Below, piece after piece: positions 35,401 to 44,027 of a stretch of DNA of 53,727 nucleotides (position 1 is its first letter; each line of letters opens with the position of its first letter). The translations under genes and the position numbers were made by a program. The DNA comes from Burkholderia catarinensis. Lineage in GTDB: Bacteria; Pseudomonadota; Gammaproteobacteria; Burkholderiales; Burkholderiaceae. Below the pieces are notes generated by a model. It saw only the letters and a program-made list of their open reading frames with translations, did not search any database and had not been told where the DNA came from. The stretch covers positions 1 to 53,727 of the forward strand of contig NZ_MDEQ02000039.1 of NCBI RefSeq assembly GCF_001883705.2. The letters are read 5' to 3'.

Positions 35401-38400
35401 TGCTGCAGGACGGCACGGTCGTGACGGCCGGCTATTTCGCCGACGCGTTGACGGGCAGCCGAAGCGCGACGCCGACGCTGTTCAACGTGCAGTCGAACAG
35501 TGTCTGGCAGCAGTACTCGCAATACACGCTGACGGGCGCGAACACGTATTTCACGAAACTCGCCACGACGAAGGGCAACGTGACGCCGCCGCTGCCGGTG
35601 GACGGCGGTCAACTGGTGCTGGCGGCGACGAAGGCGCTGACGCTCGGCGCGACGCTGAATGCGGCCGCCGGCGCGGGCGGCGCGCCGGCCGAGGTCGACA
35701 TCGCGTCGCAGGACATCCAGATCACCGGCAACGGCAGCGCGGCACTGCCGGGCTATCTGCAGATCGGCAGCGACGCGCTCGATTCGCTGAACGCGGGCAG
35801 CCTGCTGATCGGCGGCACGCGCGCGGCGACGACGAGCGGCGGCTCGATCACGCCGATCGCGAACAGCGTCGTCGTGTCGAACGACGGGAACACGACGCTG
35901 AAGGGGCCCGAGATCCTGCTCGTCACGAAGACCGACGGCAGCGGCACGGATCCCAACGCGGCGAATGGCCTGCGCATCGATGCAGGTGCATCGATTGCCG
36001 CGCAGGGCGATTATCCGGCCGCAAAGGACCAGCCGATCGCGATCGCCGGCGACGGCGCACTGCTGCGCGTATCGAACGGCGCGATGGCGCCGCTGTCGCG
36101 TACCGGCGGCACGGGTTCAGGCCTGATGACAGTCGGCACGGGCGCGACGCTCGCCGGCGGCCAGGCGCTGCTGCTCGATTCGTCCGGCGACCTGAAGGTC
36201 GATCCGACCGCGGGGCTGTCGGCCAAGGCGATCACGGCGGACGGCTCTGCAATTACGTTCACGAACGCGAGCGGCAGCGCGGCGGCGAGCCTGCCGGGCT
36301 TCGTGGTCGACCCGGCCGGCCTTGCGCAGTTCGCGAACGCGCAGCAGGTGACGCTGCGCAGCTACGGCGCGATCGGTTTCGTCGGCGACGTGAACGCGAC
36401 GTTCGGTAACAACGTCGATCTGAGCGCCGGCACGTTCACGAGCGATGGCGGCCACGTGACGCTGAATGCGCAGCAGGTTGCGTTCACCAACGAGACGGGC
36501 GCGACACCGGGTACGGCGACGATCGGAAGCGGCACGCTGACGGTGAACGCGAAGGAGATCGACTTCGGCACGGGCACGAAGGCCGCCAGCGGTTTCGGGG
36601 CGGCGATGATGAATGCGACGGGCGGCATCGTCGGGCAGGGCACGGGCACGTTCGATTTCGGTGCGCTGCCGGTGACGCTCAATGCGCCGGTCTACCTTGC
36701 CGATACGAGCTCGGCCGCCACCGTGAAGACGACGGGGGCACTGACGCTGAACGGTGCGGCGGGCACAGCGCTGACCCGCGACGCGGTGGGCGGTGCGTGG
36801 ACCTTCATCGGCGGCACGGTGGCCGATAACGGTGCGATGATCAGCGCGCCGGCCGGCAACGTGACTCTCGAAGCGACGAGTGGCAACCTGACGATCGGCG
36901 GCGGGTCGACGGTCAGTTCGGCGGGCGTATCGAAGCAGTTCTTCGATGTGACGCGCTACGCGCCGGCCGGGTCGATCACGTTGACGGCCGATGCGGGCAC
37001 CGTCGACGTGCAACCCGGCTCGACGCTCGATTTCTCCGGCGCCAGCGGCGGTGGCGCGGCAGGCAGTCTTTCGCTGTCGGCGCAGCAACAGGTGGTGAAC
37101 CTGAACGGCACGATCAAGGGGGGTGCGGCGAGCGGTTATGCGGGCGGGTCGTTCTTGCTCAATACGGGCGGTGCGGCCGATCTCGATGCGCTGTCGAAGA
37201 CGCTCGCATCGAGCGGCGTGAACCAGGCGATCACGGTCCACACGAAGACGGGCAACCTGACGCTTTCGCAGGGCAATACGCTGACCGCGCATTCGGTGCT
37301 GCTGACGGCCGACGGCGGGTTTGGCAGCGCGGCCGATACGGCGAACGGCAACGTGAACGTGCTCGGGACGATCGACGCGTCGGGCAAGGCGGGCGGCGAG
37401 ATCGACCTGTATGGGCGCAACGGCGTGGACATCGAAGGTTCGCTGCTGGCGCGAGGTTCCGATCCGAACCAGCGCGGCGGCAAGGTCAACGTCGGCACGA
37501 CTGCGTTGTTCGATCCGACGATCGTCGACGCGAACGGCAACTCGGTCGCGTACAACGCAACCTATGGTTACGAGAACATCCTGCGTGCGAACGCGGGCGC
37601 CATCACGCTCGGTGCGAATGCGTTGATCGACGTGTCGGGCGGGACGGCCGGTGGTTTGTCGGGGGGCACCGTGAATTTCCGCGCGCCGCTGCTGGCCGAC
37701 CACGGCGTGAAGGTCAACCTGCCGGATACGTTCAACGACGGCAAGGGCATCGTCGGTTCGCGCGCGACTTCTCTCGAAGCGTATGCGGTGTGGAGCACGA
37801 CGGATGCGACGACGGGAGCGAAACACTTCGACGGGGTAATCGACCCGGCGGGATGGTATGACCGGAGCGGGCATCTGCTCTCCGGTACGTTCACCGCACA
37901 GGGGACGTCCGGCACGCCGGCGACGTTCTCGTTCGCGCCGGACGGTTCGGGCGGCGGCACGCTGACGAACCAGACGACGGGCGCGTCGACGAGCGTCACA
38001 CAGGCACAGCTTCAGAGCGGTGATGCCGCGATCGGGTTCGGCGGGTTGAACAACATGTACTTTGCACCGGCGAGCAACGGCGCGAATGCGGATCACCAGA
38101 CTTTCTACGGATATAGCAGCGGCGATGCATCGGCCGCAGCGCCGGGCACGCTGATGGGGTTCGTGCAGCACGGGCTCGATACGCTGGTCGATCCGTTTGC
38201 CGGCAAGAACATTGCGAACGCGCGTGTCGTGCCCGGGATCGAACTCGACAACCCGAGCCAGGCGATCAACGGTGGCGACATCCAGGTGCTGACGAACTGG
38301 AACCTCGGTGCGGGCACGTCGCCGACGAATCTTGCGTTCCGGTTCGATGGGCAGGCACCGGTCGTGACGCTGCGCGCCGAGAACAACGTGAAGGTGAAGG

Positions 38401-41400
38401 CGAGCTTGTCGGATGGTTTTTTCCAGATCGCGAACCCATTAGGAGGTGGAGGGACGATTTCGGTGCCGCCGTTGTCGACGCTCGCCGCGGTACAAGCGAT
38501 CTACAACATGCCGTCGGGGTATTACGGGAGTATGGGCATTGGACTGTCGTATTTCGCGAGCAATGGCCTGGCTTTCGGTCCGGGGCAAGTGACCGGCGGT
38601 ACGCCGGACGAGATAGCTGAGTACTACGCGCTATATTCGGCGTATGCGAATTTCCTAGTCCAGCCTGCGGCGGGCCTTGCGTCTGGGTTGCAGTCATTGG
38701 CGTCGAAGAACAATATCGACACTGTCGAGATCATCTACAACTTGCGGGCAAGTAACTCGAGCACAATGCTGCCCGGGCAGCCTGTGGCACCGATTGTGCC
38801 GACGGTAGCCGAGCAGGCATCGAATCCTGGTTCCTATCTGATCTATCTGAATCAGTACCAGAAGTATCTGTCCGATTCTGTTCAGTATGCTGTCCAGCAC
38901 ACCCAGCAATGGCCGCTAGTGGCGATTCCCGTGGCCCCGGCCGTTCAGTCCGTTTCGGTGATCGCGACCACGACGATCAGCTTGCCTGCCGTGACGGACA
39001 ATTCGCCAGCCCCGACGTCCGTCGCGACGAATCCGATTCCGCTTGCGTCGGCTTCGCTGACGGGCGGATCGAGCAGTTCGTTCCGCGTGGTGGCTGGGGC
39101 CGATCTGAATAGCACGAATCCGTTGGCGCTCCAGGCGCCGGCTACGGGAGGGGGATCGAACGGCAAGAGCGTGACCTTTGACGGGCATACTGCGTTCGTG
39201 GACGGGAACGGCTTCGCGCTACTTTCCCCGACGATGATTCGCACTGGCACCGGTTCGATCGATATTGCGGCGGCCAACGACGTCACGCTGTTGAACACCA
39301 GTTCGACTCAGCCAAACAGTCCGGACATAACCGTTCCAGGCGCGATCTATACCGGCGGTGCGCCTACTGCTACTGCGCCTGCTCCCGGCACGAGCCTGGC
39401 CATCGTGCACGCCGGAAACGGCAACCCGGATATTCTGGTCACGCCGATCGTCAATCCCGATTCCGCCGGCGATATCACGATCCATGCGCAAGGGAATATC
39501 GCGGGCGCGGAGTATCTGACCGATGTAAACGGCACGGTGACCGGGCAGAACGGCGCCAACATCAGCCAGTTCTGGTGGCAGTGGATGCAGATCGGCAATC
39601 CTACCGGACTGGTCGGTGCAACCAATCCCGCGACGCAAACCGTGCAGACGTCGATCAACTTCGGTACATTCGATCAAGGCGTGCTGAGCGCGGGCGGAAA
39701 CGTATCGGTGTCGGCTGGCGGGAATATCTCGGACCTGTCGGTGTCTCTGCCGACCACGTGGTGGCTGACCGGCACCAAAACGGACACCCCGACCGTCAAT
39801 ACGGTCGGCGGCGGCAACCTGTCGGTGCGGGCCGGTGGGGATATTCTGAGCGGCGGCTACTTCGTCGCGAATGGATCCGGAACGATCACGGCAGGCGGGA
39901 AGATCGGGGCGGATATTGCCTTGCCTTCGCAACTCGTCGGCCAGCCGCCGACAACGATGGATACGCTGCTGGCGACGCAGGATGGCGTGCTCGACGTGAA
40001 CGCGCGGCAGGGCATCAGCATCGGGCGCGTGTTTGATCCGTCATATGTGCAGGGCAGCGCGCTGTTGAACGCGTATAAGCAACAAGCCGATATGAAGGGC
40101 TATTCGTCCGCGTCCGCCGTCAATATGCTGTCGACGACAGGCGATGTCGCGATCGGCACGCTCTCGGCAGTCACCCTAATCGGCGGCGGCGGGGGCAACT
40201 CGCTGAAACCTGGCATGCTCGACCTGTCGTCCATCCTGCCGGCGTCAGTGGATCTGACTGCGTTCACTGGCGGTATCACGGTGGCGGCGAGCGGTGAGCT
40301 TTACCCTTCGGCATCCGGCAATTTGAATCTGATTGCCGACCGGTCCGTCAATCTGTCAGCCATCAATGGAATGGGGCCGCCGTACGGGACGCCATCGTTC
40401 GGCATGCTCGATATCGCGCCGTCCGCGATGCCATCGCCAGCGAAGCCGAATGTTCTCGTCGCGGATCCTACGGTTGCTTCCGCGGCGGCGCACGATTCCA
40501 CTGCGTTGCATGACGACGATACTGTTCCGGCACGGATCTACAGCTTGAACGGCGATATTGTCGATGGCGTTCTGCAGACGACCGGCATCGCCGCGGGTTT
40601 CTACGGTAATCTGGTGCCCGTCGTGATCGACAAACCCGCGTTGGTTCAGGCGGGGCGTGACATCGTGAACCTGTCGTTCCTCGGACAAAACCTGCGCAAG
40701 TCGGACGTCACGCGTATTGTTGCAGGCCGGGACATCTACGATACGCGGCTGATGAGCGCTGTCGTGCCGGCCCTGGTGCTCGGCGGTCCGGGCACGTTCG
40801 ATATCGAAGCCGGCCGGAATATCGGGCCACTGACGAGTCAGGCGCAAGCCTATGCGACGCTGGGCGACGGAAGTTATCCTCTTCAGGGGCTTGCGACGGG
40901 GATTGATGCAATCGGGAATGCAAACAACCCGTACTTGCCGCATGAAAGCGCGAGCGTCAATGTGTTGTTTGGCGTCGGGCCGGGCATCGATACCGCGTCG
41001 TTTATTTCGACGTATGTCGATCCGGCAAGGTCCATACCAGGTGTATCCAGTGCCACGCCCGCACTCGTCACGTTCATGGAGCAATACGAGGCAGGGCTCA
41101 CGGTCGACACGGGGCTGGTCAACGATCAGCCGGCGATCAAGCCGTTGAGCGCGGATGAGGCCTGGTCGAAATTCAAGGCATTGCCGCAGTATGTCCAGCA
41201 GCTCTTTGCAGAGCAGGTTCTGTTCAAGGTTCTGACGAGCGTCGGGGAGGATTACAACAACCCCGCCAGTCCCTACTACGAGAAATACGCGCGCGGATAC
41301 GAGGCGCTCAATACGATGTTCCCCGCCTCGATGGGCTACACCGCCAACAATCTCGGTGGAGGCAGCAACGGCACGAACAAGGTGGTCGATACGGGCGACC

Positions 41401-42266
41401 TGGACATGCGCAGCACGACCATCCAGACCCAGCAGGGCGGTAACGTATCGATTCTCGGCCCGGGCGGGCAGGCGCTGGTCGGCAGTACATCCGCACCGCC
41501 GCAGATTGTCAACGCTGCCGGCAGGACGATCGCCGGTCCCGGAACGATGGGGATTCTCACGCTCGAGACGGGTGACATCGACATCTTTACGGACCGCAGT
41601 GTCCTGCTGGCGCAGAGCCGGATCTTCACCGAGCAGGGCGGCGACATGACGATCTGGAGCTCGAATGGAGACATCAACGCGGGCAAGGGCTCGAAGTCGT
41701 CGGCCAGTACACCCGCGCCGCAGTACGTGTGCGATGCGAACCATTACTGTACGGTCGACGCGCGCGGCCAGGTCACGGGCGCGGGCATTGCGACGTTGCA
41801 AAGCGTGCCGGGTGTGCCAATCGGCACGATCAACCTGATTGCGCCGCGCGGCACGGTCGACGCGGGCGATGCCGGCATTCGCGCGGGCAACCTGAACGTC
41901 GCGGCGCTGCGTGTGGTGAACGCGGACAACATTCAGGTGACCGGCAAGGCAACCGGTATCCCGCTCGTGCAGGCGGTGAATACCGGTGCGTTGACGGCCG
42001 CGAGTGCGGCTGCATCGGCGGCAACCCAGGTCGCGCAGGATATCGCTAAGAACAATGCGTCCGGCGTTTCGTCACGTCGTTGGACGATCTCGGTGCAGGT
42101 CGAGGGTTTTGGTGATATGGGCGACGATGGCTCGAAGAAGCGGAGGCGGGAACAGGTCGGCTACGATCCGTCGAGTGCCGTATCCATCCTGGGATTCGGT
42201 CAGATGGGGCCGTCGCAGCGATCCTCGTTAAGCTCAGACGAACGCGCGCGGTTGAGCAAGATCTGA
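29457..42266 (+). CDS. Giant filamentous-haemagglutinin-type exoprotein (TpsA-like, DUF3739 type)
   Basis: The 4,269-residue protein has a long basic signal peptide (about residues 1-42, ending near AHAHGAG), then a TPS/haemagglutination N-terminal domain (about 140-280) with LNRVKDPSGRPSQVLGNIT and NRNGVLFGAGSQVNV. The middle is thousands of residues of Gly/Asn/Thr/Ser-rich beta-helix (many GSITLS, GNVTL, GTIDVSG-like turns). The last ~900 residues, with FLGQNLRKSDVTRIVAGRD and LLAQSRIFTEQGGDMTIWSS, fit the DUF3739 type of haemagglutinin family. It is expected to be secreted and act as an adhesin. No TpsB pore gene is in the window. Cysteines are almost absent (one close pair near the end). 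Confidence 0.92.
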   Translation: MAARARTERQLRATASRSILKSELSPLYRAVVLMLAAGVSAHAHGAGITNLGQATARASGGGAGSAGGMPGVPNLGVSPQQALQASQPSIRNLGYAAHAIAAQIAAQQNAAAAAAKLPSTVANGLAPGGLQVAAGASGDTNNPVLWFNANAPTQNTDTNGHVNVDVKQTGQNAVLTWETMNVGRQTTLNFDQSGGTQTNGANNWAVLNRVKDPSGRPSQVLGNITAQGAVYVINRNGVLFGAGSQVNVHSLVASSLDVLNMNNYNQTWVNQVPVVTDNSLAQDAAGIVASNKQFLSVSAGTTGGLAYPESGSSAGVNGNSAVPNEVLGLGNQVNLTSASQYQPWGDVTIEQGASITTHANGNASDGGFVMIAAPNVTNAGHIKATDGQVVLAAGVGVSLLPNRGVTANPQVLLPELSGQILLLGSNGQTTDITPAGTLTNTGIVEAARGNVNLLGSRVAQNGVVGVTTSVNSPGTITISTVDEYQSNNPLGPNNQSGSGYLGLGLVTTDPQSSGRNTHRAGLLSFGPDSVTTVMQDDNGQTTPSTPGATFTPGSIGMTAGSIWFQGGSLIEAPGSKVSVTALTPSASGAKAPAGQTAVPGRIYLDSGATIDVSGLANVEVPISQSFVTVDRIGQNELADSPLLRNGFLLGYKNLVFDSTLTGTRSDGVQWVGSPILNLSGYVNLIPRTVDQLLTNGGSITLSGNEVMTATGSSMNLNGGYVHYDGGIVNTTRLVDANGALVPIGQASPYDTYVGIAGQFVESHPRWGVTKTWYNPLLTMGAYQGDYIVGGNAGTLDIYALQSTVLDGDISAQAFGGAKQMQGNSLPSGGTFNLGADPKLDGGALVHLTSNNNEIASGTAGLVVLQDNAPQLADIAPGFSIDTPLDKTTLQALPANDPRNVLTTTVVPVATLNNGGFANLNVTEDKTGGKGIVVPQGTQLALQPGGSISLNSAPLGADVNVAGKLIVPSGTISIASGGNIIVGPQAVISAAGQWVNNDVQAAPGTAPGNSQFINGGSIALSTSEQTVGNSGDGFTDATGSILLRPGSLLDVSSGGELLANGQLLMQNGVPAGRGGNVSLQTYTASDTAQFGHIGDGGPVMPTTQPTNGTIALGGTIASDGFSGGGTLALQALGFRIGGDPKTAAPWDVYLQESFFAQQGFGKYVLNAYYDATVAPGATVALTQRNLIPDAPALLHTATGANLSTPGLTTSGRLDDYHRQPTSLVLTGGNYTSWIASANTAPSYPGVTGAVTLSSGASIQADAGAAIGFGSPAQVTVLGSIIAPGGSITLSADSGGTFGQTGQYGIFVPSDSRSVWLGSAATLDVSGTALANPLAAPVKIGAAAVVPNTGKILPGGSITLSSDAGYVVTQAGSKIDVSGTSTHFDQLQPNGTFASQPVWSDAGSITLSAAYGLFADATLAAHGGGTQARGGTLTILPQQNRGFAGATALVIRQSGELTPVGLAPGQSLGTAIDPTTGLPIGQPTGVIQFAADRLSGSGIANLVLGSAAPSNIAQPVPPIVFAGNVNLNLPESVTLNSGRIAALGMDQLATLLSTPAQQPNNNSTPPTVLSTLLAQPPQQLLGTTVEIDAPYVALTGPTLTLQSPAFKPVATVSDATLDVNASFIDLRNQSQLNNFGHANFVSSGDIRLSSTNVSRSQTPGLAPGILYTPGDLIFKAADLYPSTGSTFVVAAVGPSDASTGKLAPTTVTFASNGASDTPLSAGGTLLVDATNIVQGGMVRAPSGTIVFGVGDPSNATTQAQFAGLSLVATDSVKLANGSVTSVSNGGVVIPYGTTIDGVEWQFNPLAGNTTPDLTAPPAKYVGVNGSNVALDKGATIDLSGGGDLQATEWVPGTGGTRDVLSQYNVSYASGKGGTAVPVNVGAGNVYAIVPGKQSPVAAYDPTLAQTVQPSTNANGTATTATATMGVGQASLTDPVGKAVYLSGVPGLAPGYYTLLPGKYATLPGAYRVTVSSTAGNLVPGASQVLQDGTVVTAGYFADALTGSRSATPTLFNVQSNSVWQQYSQYTLTGANTYFTKLATTKGNVTPPLPVDGGQLVLAATKALTLGATLNAAAGAGGAPAEVDIASQDIQITGNGSAALPGYLQIGSDALDSLNAGSLLIGGTRAATTSGGSITPIANSVVVSNDGNTTLKGPEILLVTKTDGSGTDPNAANGLRIDAGASIAAQGDYPAAKDQPIAIAGDGALLRVSNGAMAPLSRTGGTGSGLMTVGTGATLAGGQALLLDSSGDLKVDPTAGLSAKAITADGSAITFTNASGSAAASLPGFVVDPAGLAQFANAQQVTLRSYGAIGFVGDVNATFGNNVDLSAGTFTSDGGHVTLNAQQVAFTNETGATPGTATIGSGTLTVNAKEIDFGTGTKAASGFGAAMMNATGGIVGQGTGTFDFGALPVTLNAPVYLADTSSAATVKTTGALTLNGAAGTALTRDAVGGAWTFIGGTVADNGAMISAPAGNVTLEATSGNLTIGGGSTVSSAGVSKQFFDVTRYAPAGSITLTADAGTVDVQPGSTLDFSGASGGGAAGSLSLSAQQQVVNLNGTIKGGAASGYAGGSFLLNTGGAADLDALSKTLASSGVNQAITVHTKTGNLTLSQGNTLTAHSVLLTADGGFGSAADTANGNVNVLGTIDASGKAGGEIDLYGRNGVDIEGSLLARGSDPNQRGGKVNVGTTALFDPTIVDANGNSVAYNATYGYENILRANAGAITLGANALIDVSGGTAGGLSGGTVNFRAPLLADHGVKVNLPDTFNDGKGIVGSRATSLEAYAVWSTTDATTGAKHFDGVIDPAGWYDRSGHLLSGTFTAQGTSGTPATFSFAPDGSGGGTLTNQTTGASTSVTQAQLQSGDAAIGFGGLNNMYFAPASNGANADHQTFYGYSSGDASAAAPGTLMGFVQHGLDTLVDPFAGKNIANARVVPGIELDNPSQAINGGDIQVLTNWNLGAGTSPTNLAFRFDGQAPVVTLRAENNVKVKASLSDGFFQIANPLGGGGTISVPPLSTLAAVQAIYNMPSGYYGSMGIGLSYFASNGLAFGPGQVTGGTPDEIAEYYALYSAYANFLVQPAAGLASGLQSLASKNNIDTVEIIYNLRASNSSTMLPGQPVAPIVPTVAEQASNPGSYLIYLNQYQKYLSDSVQYAVQHTQQWPLVAIPVAPAVQSVSVIATTTISLPAVTDNSPAPTSVATNPIPLASASLTGGSSSSFRVVAGADLNSTNPLALQAPATGGGSNGKSVTFDGHTAFVDGNGFALLSPTMIRTGTGSIDIAAANDVTLLNTSSTQPNSPDITVPGAIYTGGAPTATAPAPGTSLAIVHAGNGNPDILVTPIVNPDSAGDITIHAQGNIAGAEYLTDVNGTVTGQNGANISQFWWQWMQIGNPTGLVGATNPATQTVQTSINFGTFDQGVLSAGGNVSVSAGGNISDLSVSLPTTWWLTGTKTDTPTVNTVGGGNLSVRAGGDILSGGYFVANGSGTITAGGKIGADIALPSQLVGQPPTTMDTLLATQDGVLDVNARQGISIGRVFDPSYVQGSALLNAYKQQADMKGYSSASAVNMLSTTGDVAIGTLSAVTLIGGGGGNSLKPGMLDLSSILPASVDLTAFTGGITVAASGELYPSASGNLNLIADRSVNLSAINGMGPPYGTPSFGMLDIAPSAMPSPAKPNVLVADPTVASAAAHDSTALHDDDTVPARIYSLNGDIVDGVLQTTGIAAGFYGNLVPVVIDKPALVQAGRDIVNLSFLGQNLRKSDVTRIVAGRDIYDTRLMSAVVPALVLGGPGTFDIEAGRNIGPLTSQAQAYATLGDGSYPLQGLATGIDAIGNANNPYLPHESASVNVLFGVGPGIDTASFISTYVDPARSIPGVSSATPALVTFMEQYEAGLTVDTGLVNDQPAIKPLSADEAWSKFKALPQYVQQLFAEQVLFKVLTSVGEDYNNPASPYYEKYARGYEALNTMFPASMGYTANNLGGGSNGTNKVVDTGDLDMRSTTIQTQQGGNVSILGPGGQALVGSTSAPPQIVNAAGRTIAGPGTMGILTLETGDIDIFTDRSVLLAQSRIFTEQGGDMTIWSSNGDINAGKGSKSSASTPAPQYVCDANHYCTVDARGQVTGAGIATLQSVPGVPIGTINLIAPRGTVDAGDAGIRAGNLNVAALRVVNADNIQVTGKATGIPLVQAVNTGALTAASAAASAATQVAQDIAKNNASGVSSRRWTISVQVEGFGDMGDDGSKKRRREQVGYDPSSAVSILGFGQMGPSQRSSLSSDERARLSKI

Positions 42267-42422
42267 GTAGGTGCGGGTTGACGCGAGTCGCCGGTGTTTG
42301 ACCTGCGGCTCGCTCTTATGGCGTTTCGCGACGGTGTTGCGTGATACATGTGCCGATAGTCGCGATTTCGCGTACTAATTGCTACGTCCATGGCGACCCA
42401 TGGGTGGAGTTGCGGAGGGGAA

Positions 42423-42442
42423 AAGCGGCTAGAAGACCGCTT
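42423..42442 (-). terminator. Weak terminator overlapping the stop of pstS-like copy 1
   Basis: On the minus strand AAGCGG, an eight-base loop and CCGCTT are followed by TTCCCC. The stem overlaps the stop codon of the gene. Short stem and short T-run make this a tentative call. Confidence 0.4.
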
Positions 42443-43733
42443 AACGACCAGTAACTGTGCCGGCGCAGACGCTTGTGTTGCCGATGTCGAGGTTGTAGCC
42501 GCTCGTATTGCTTAGGAAGTCGCTTGAAATGGCCGTCTGGAAGTTCGATGGAATCGTGCCGAAACCGTTGCCGTGAACAATCGATGCGAAGCTGGTGTTC
42601 GTGTAGTGGTCGTTCAGGAAGTCATGCAGCGCTTTCGTGACGTTGGGATCCTTGTAGCACTGGCTCAGGATGATCTGGCTCGTGCCGACAACTGGATAGC
42701 CGGCGGCCGGATTTCCGATGTTCGGCACCCAGGCTACCGGGTCGGAGGCGGCAATCTTATTGTTCGGCGCCGCGGCGGTACCGAGAGCCATTGCCGCATT
42801 CGTGTACGTCGGCGCGTAATACTTTCCGTCGATCGTGTTCACGAGGCTTGCCACCTGCAGTTGCTCCGCGCCCGATGCTGCCGCGACCGTGCTCAACGGA
42901 GCCAGGAACGTGTTCGTATCGTCCGGGCTCAGGTACGCGACCGCAGCGCCCGAGGATGATAAAAGTGCGTTGCGCACGCCGCTACTGGTAGTCACGCTTA
43001 CGAAATTGGCCGGGACGCCCTTCGGGAACGAAGTCGAGAGCGATGGCGTCTCTGTGAATGTGACGCCCGACGCTGTATTGGACGGTGTACAGACGGCAGC
43101 CAGATGCCGGGACAATCTCCTGGTTTCAGGACCGAAGGGAGGATAGAGAACCGTGATCGGAGCGTTCAGCGCGTAGGCCGAGCCTGTTTCGGGGTTGGTC
43201 ACCTGGTTCCAGTCCGTGAGTTTGCCAGAGAAGATACCGCAGAGATCATCGTCATTCAGTGCGATGCTGTGTGCCTGATTCGGCGTCGTTTGTGGCGTCG
43301 TCGTGCTGGTTACGGTTGGGCCATTGACGACCGAAATCGCGATCGGCGTAACGATGTACGGAATCTGGATCAGCGGGCCGTTGGTCGTACCGAGGCCAGT
43401 CTGGTACGAAGCGATCCCGGCTGTCGACAGTGATACGTCGCTGTTCCCAAAATCGACCGTGCCTGTGAGATTCGCGCTGAGGTTTGCCGGTTGATTGTTT
43501 AGGAACGCGATCTGGCCGGCGAGCGGGCCGGCTGAATAGTACATGAACGTTGCTTCGGCGGTGCCGAACAGGCCGATTTCGGTCGTGGTGTTGCCGGTCG
43601 CACCGATTATTGGTGCGACGAGTATCGAACCGCCGCCTTGAACGAGCGGGCCCGCAGCCATCGCGGCTGTGGTTCCCATGCCCGAACTGAGAAGAGCGAG
43701 GACCTGATAGATCTTGCGCTTGCTGGACTTCAT
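42441..43733 (-). CDS. PstS-like secreted protein, copy 1, phosphate loop not conserved
   Basis: The 430-residue protein has a signal peptide (cleavage near AAMAAGP) and the overall PstS/DING-like fold: GGGSILVAP near the N-terminus, LIQIPYIVTPIAI, NDDDLCGIFSGKLTDWNQV and SQIILSQCYKD. It is about 60-70% similar by eye to copy 2. The residue stretch 197-207 reads YPPFGPETRRL where copy 2 has the phosphate-binding YRSDGSGTTEL. It therefore has probably lost phosphate binding and may be a secreted effector or sensor. The upstream region carries a degenerate copy of the locus-wide regulatory element. Confidence 0.88.
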   Translation of the reverse strand: MKSSKRKIYQVLALLSSGMGTTAAMAAGPLVQGGGSILVAPIIGATGNTTTEIGLFGTAEATFMYYSAGPLAGQIAFLNNQPANLSANLTGTVDFGNSDVSLSTAGIASYQTGLGTTNGPLIQIPYIVTPIAISVVNGPTVTSTTTPQTTPNQAHSIALNDDDLCGIFSGKLTDWNQVTNPETGSAYALNAPITVLYPPFGPETRRLSRHLAAVCTPSNTASGVTFTETPSLSTSFPKGVPANFVSVTTSSGVRNALLSSSGAAVAYLSPDDTNTFLAPLSTVAAASGAEQLQVASLVNTIDGKYYAPTYTNAAMALGTAAAPNNKIAASDPVAWVPNIGNPAAGYPVVGTSQIILSQCYKDPNVTKALHDFLNDHYTNTSFASIVHGNGFGTIPSNFQTAISSDFLSNTSGYNLDIGNTSVCAGTVTGR

Positions 43734-43826
43734 GAGAATTCCCTTGAGTGGAGATAAATGTGAATCCTGCGGATACGGTCGAAATGCGACGCCGAGCGAC
43801 GGTAAGTGAAGATTCGCAAGGCGCGT

Positions 43827-43859
43827 GTGAATTTTTCATAACGTGAAGCACGGAACGTT
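43827..43859 (-). promoter_or_regulatory. Degenerate composite element upstream of pstS-like copy 1
   Basis: Read on the minus strand it is AACGTTCCGTGCTTCA followed by CGTTATG, AAAA and ATTCAC. Only the left arm of the dyad is kept; the Pho-box-like half is identical to that of copy 2. It ends 93 bp before the start codon. Confidence 0.5.
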
Positions 43860-43961
43860 TTAGTGATTGACCGGATTGCATTGATTTATGAGATAAATCA
43901 AAGATCCAAGGTAAATTCACGCCAAAGCGAACTTCCGGCCAATTCACGTATGCGACGGACG

Positions 43962-43992
43962 ATAAAAAACGCCCTTGGTTTCCCAAGGGCGT
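43962..43992 (-). terminator. Rho-independent terminator of pstS-like copy 2
   Basis: A perfect 10-bp stem ACGCCCTTGG / CCAAGGGCGT with a four-base loop is followed on the minus strand by five T residues. It lies 36 bp after the stop codon. Confidence 0.9.
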
Positions 43993-44027
43993 AGTCGTGT
44001 CGGGCAGAAAATCAGCCCGAAGATCGC

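Noticed and set aside
36117..38171. A 684-codon minus-strand frame inside the exoprotein gene
   Set aside because: Arginine-rich shadow of the repetitive beta-helix coding sequence; no start signal or domain.
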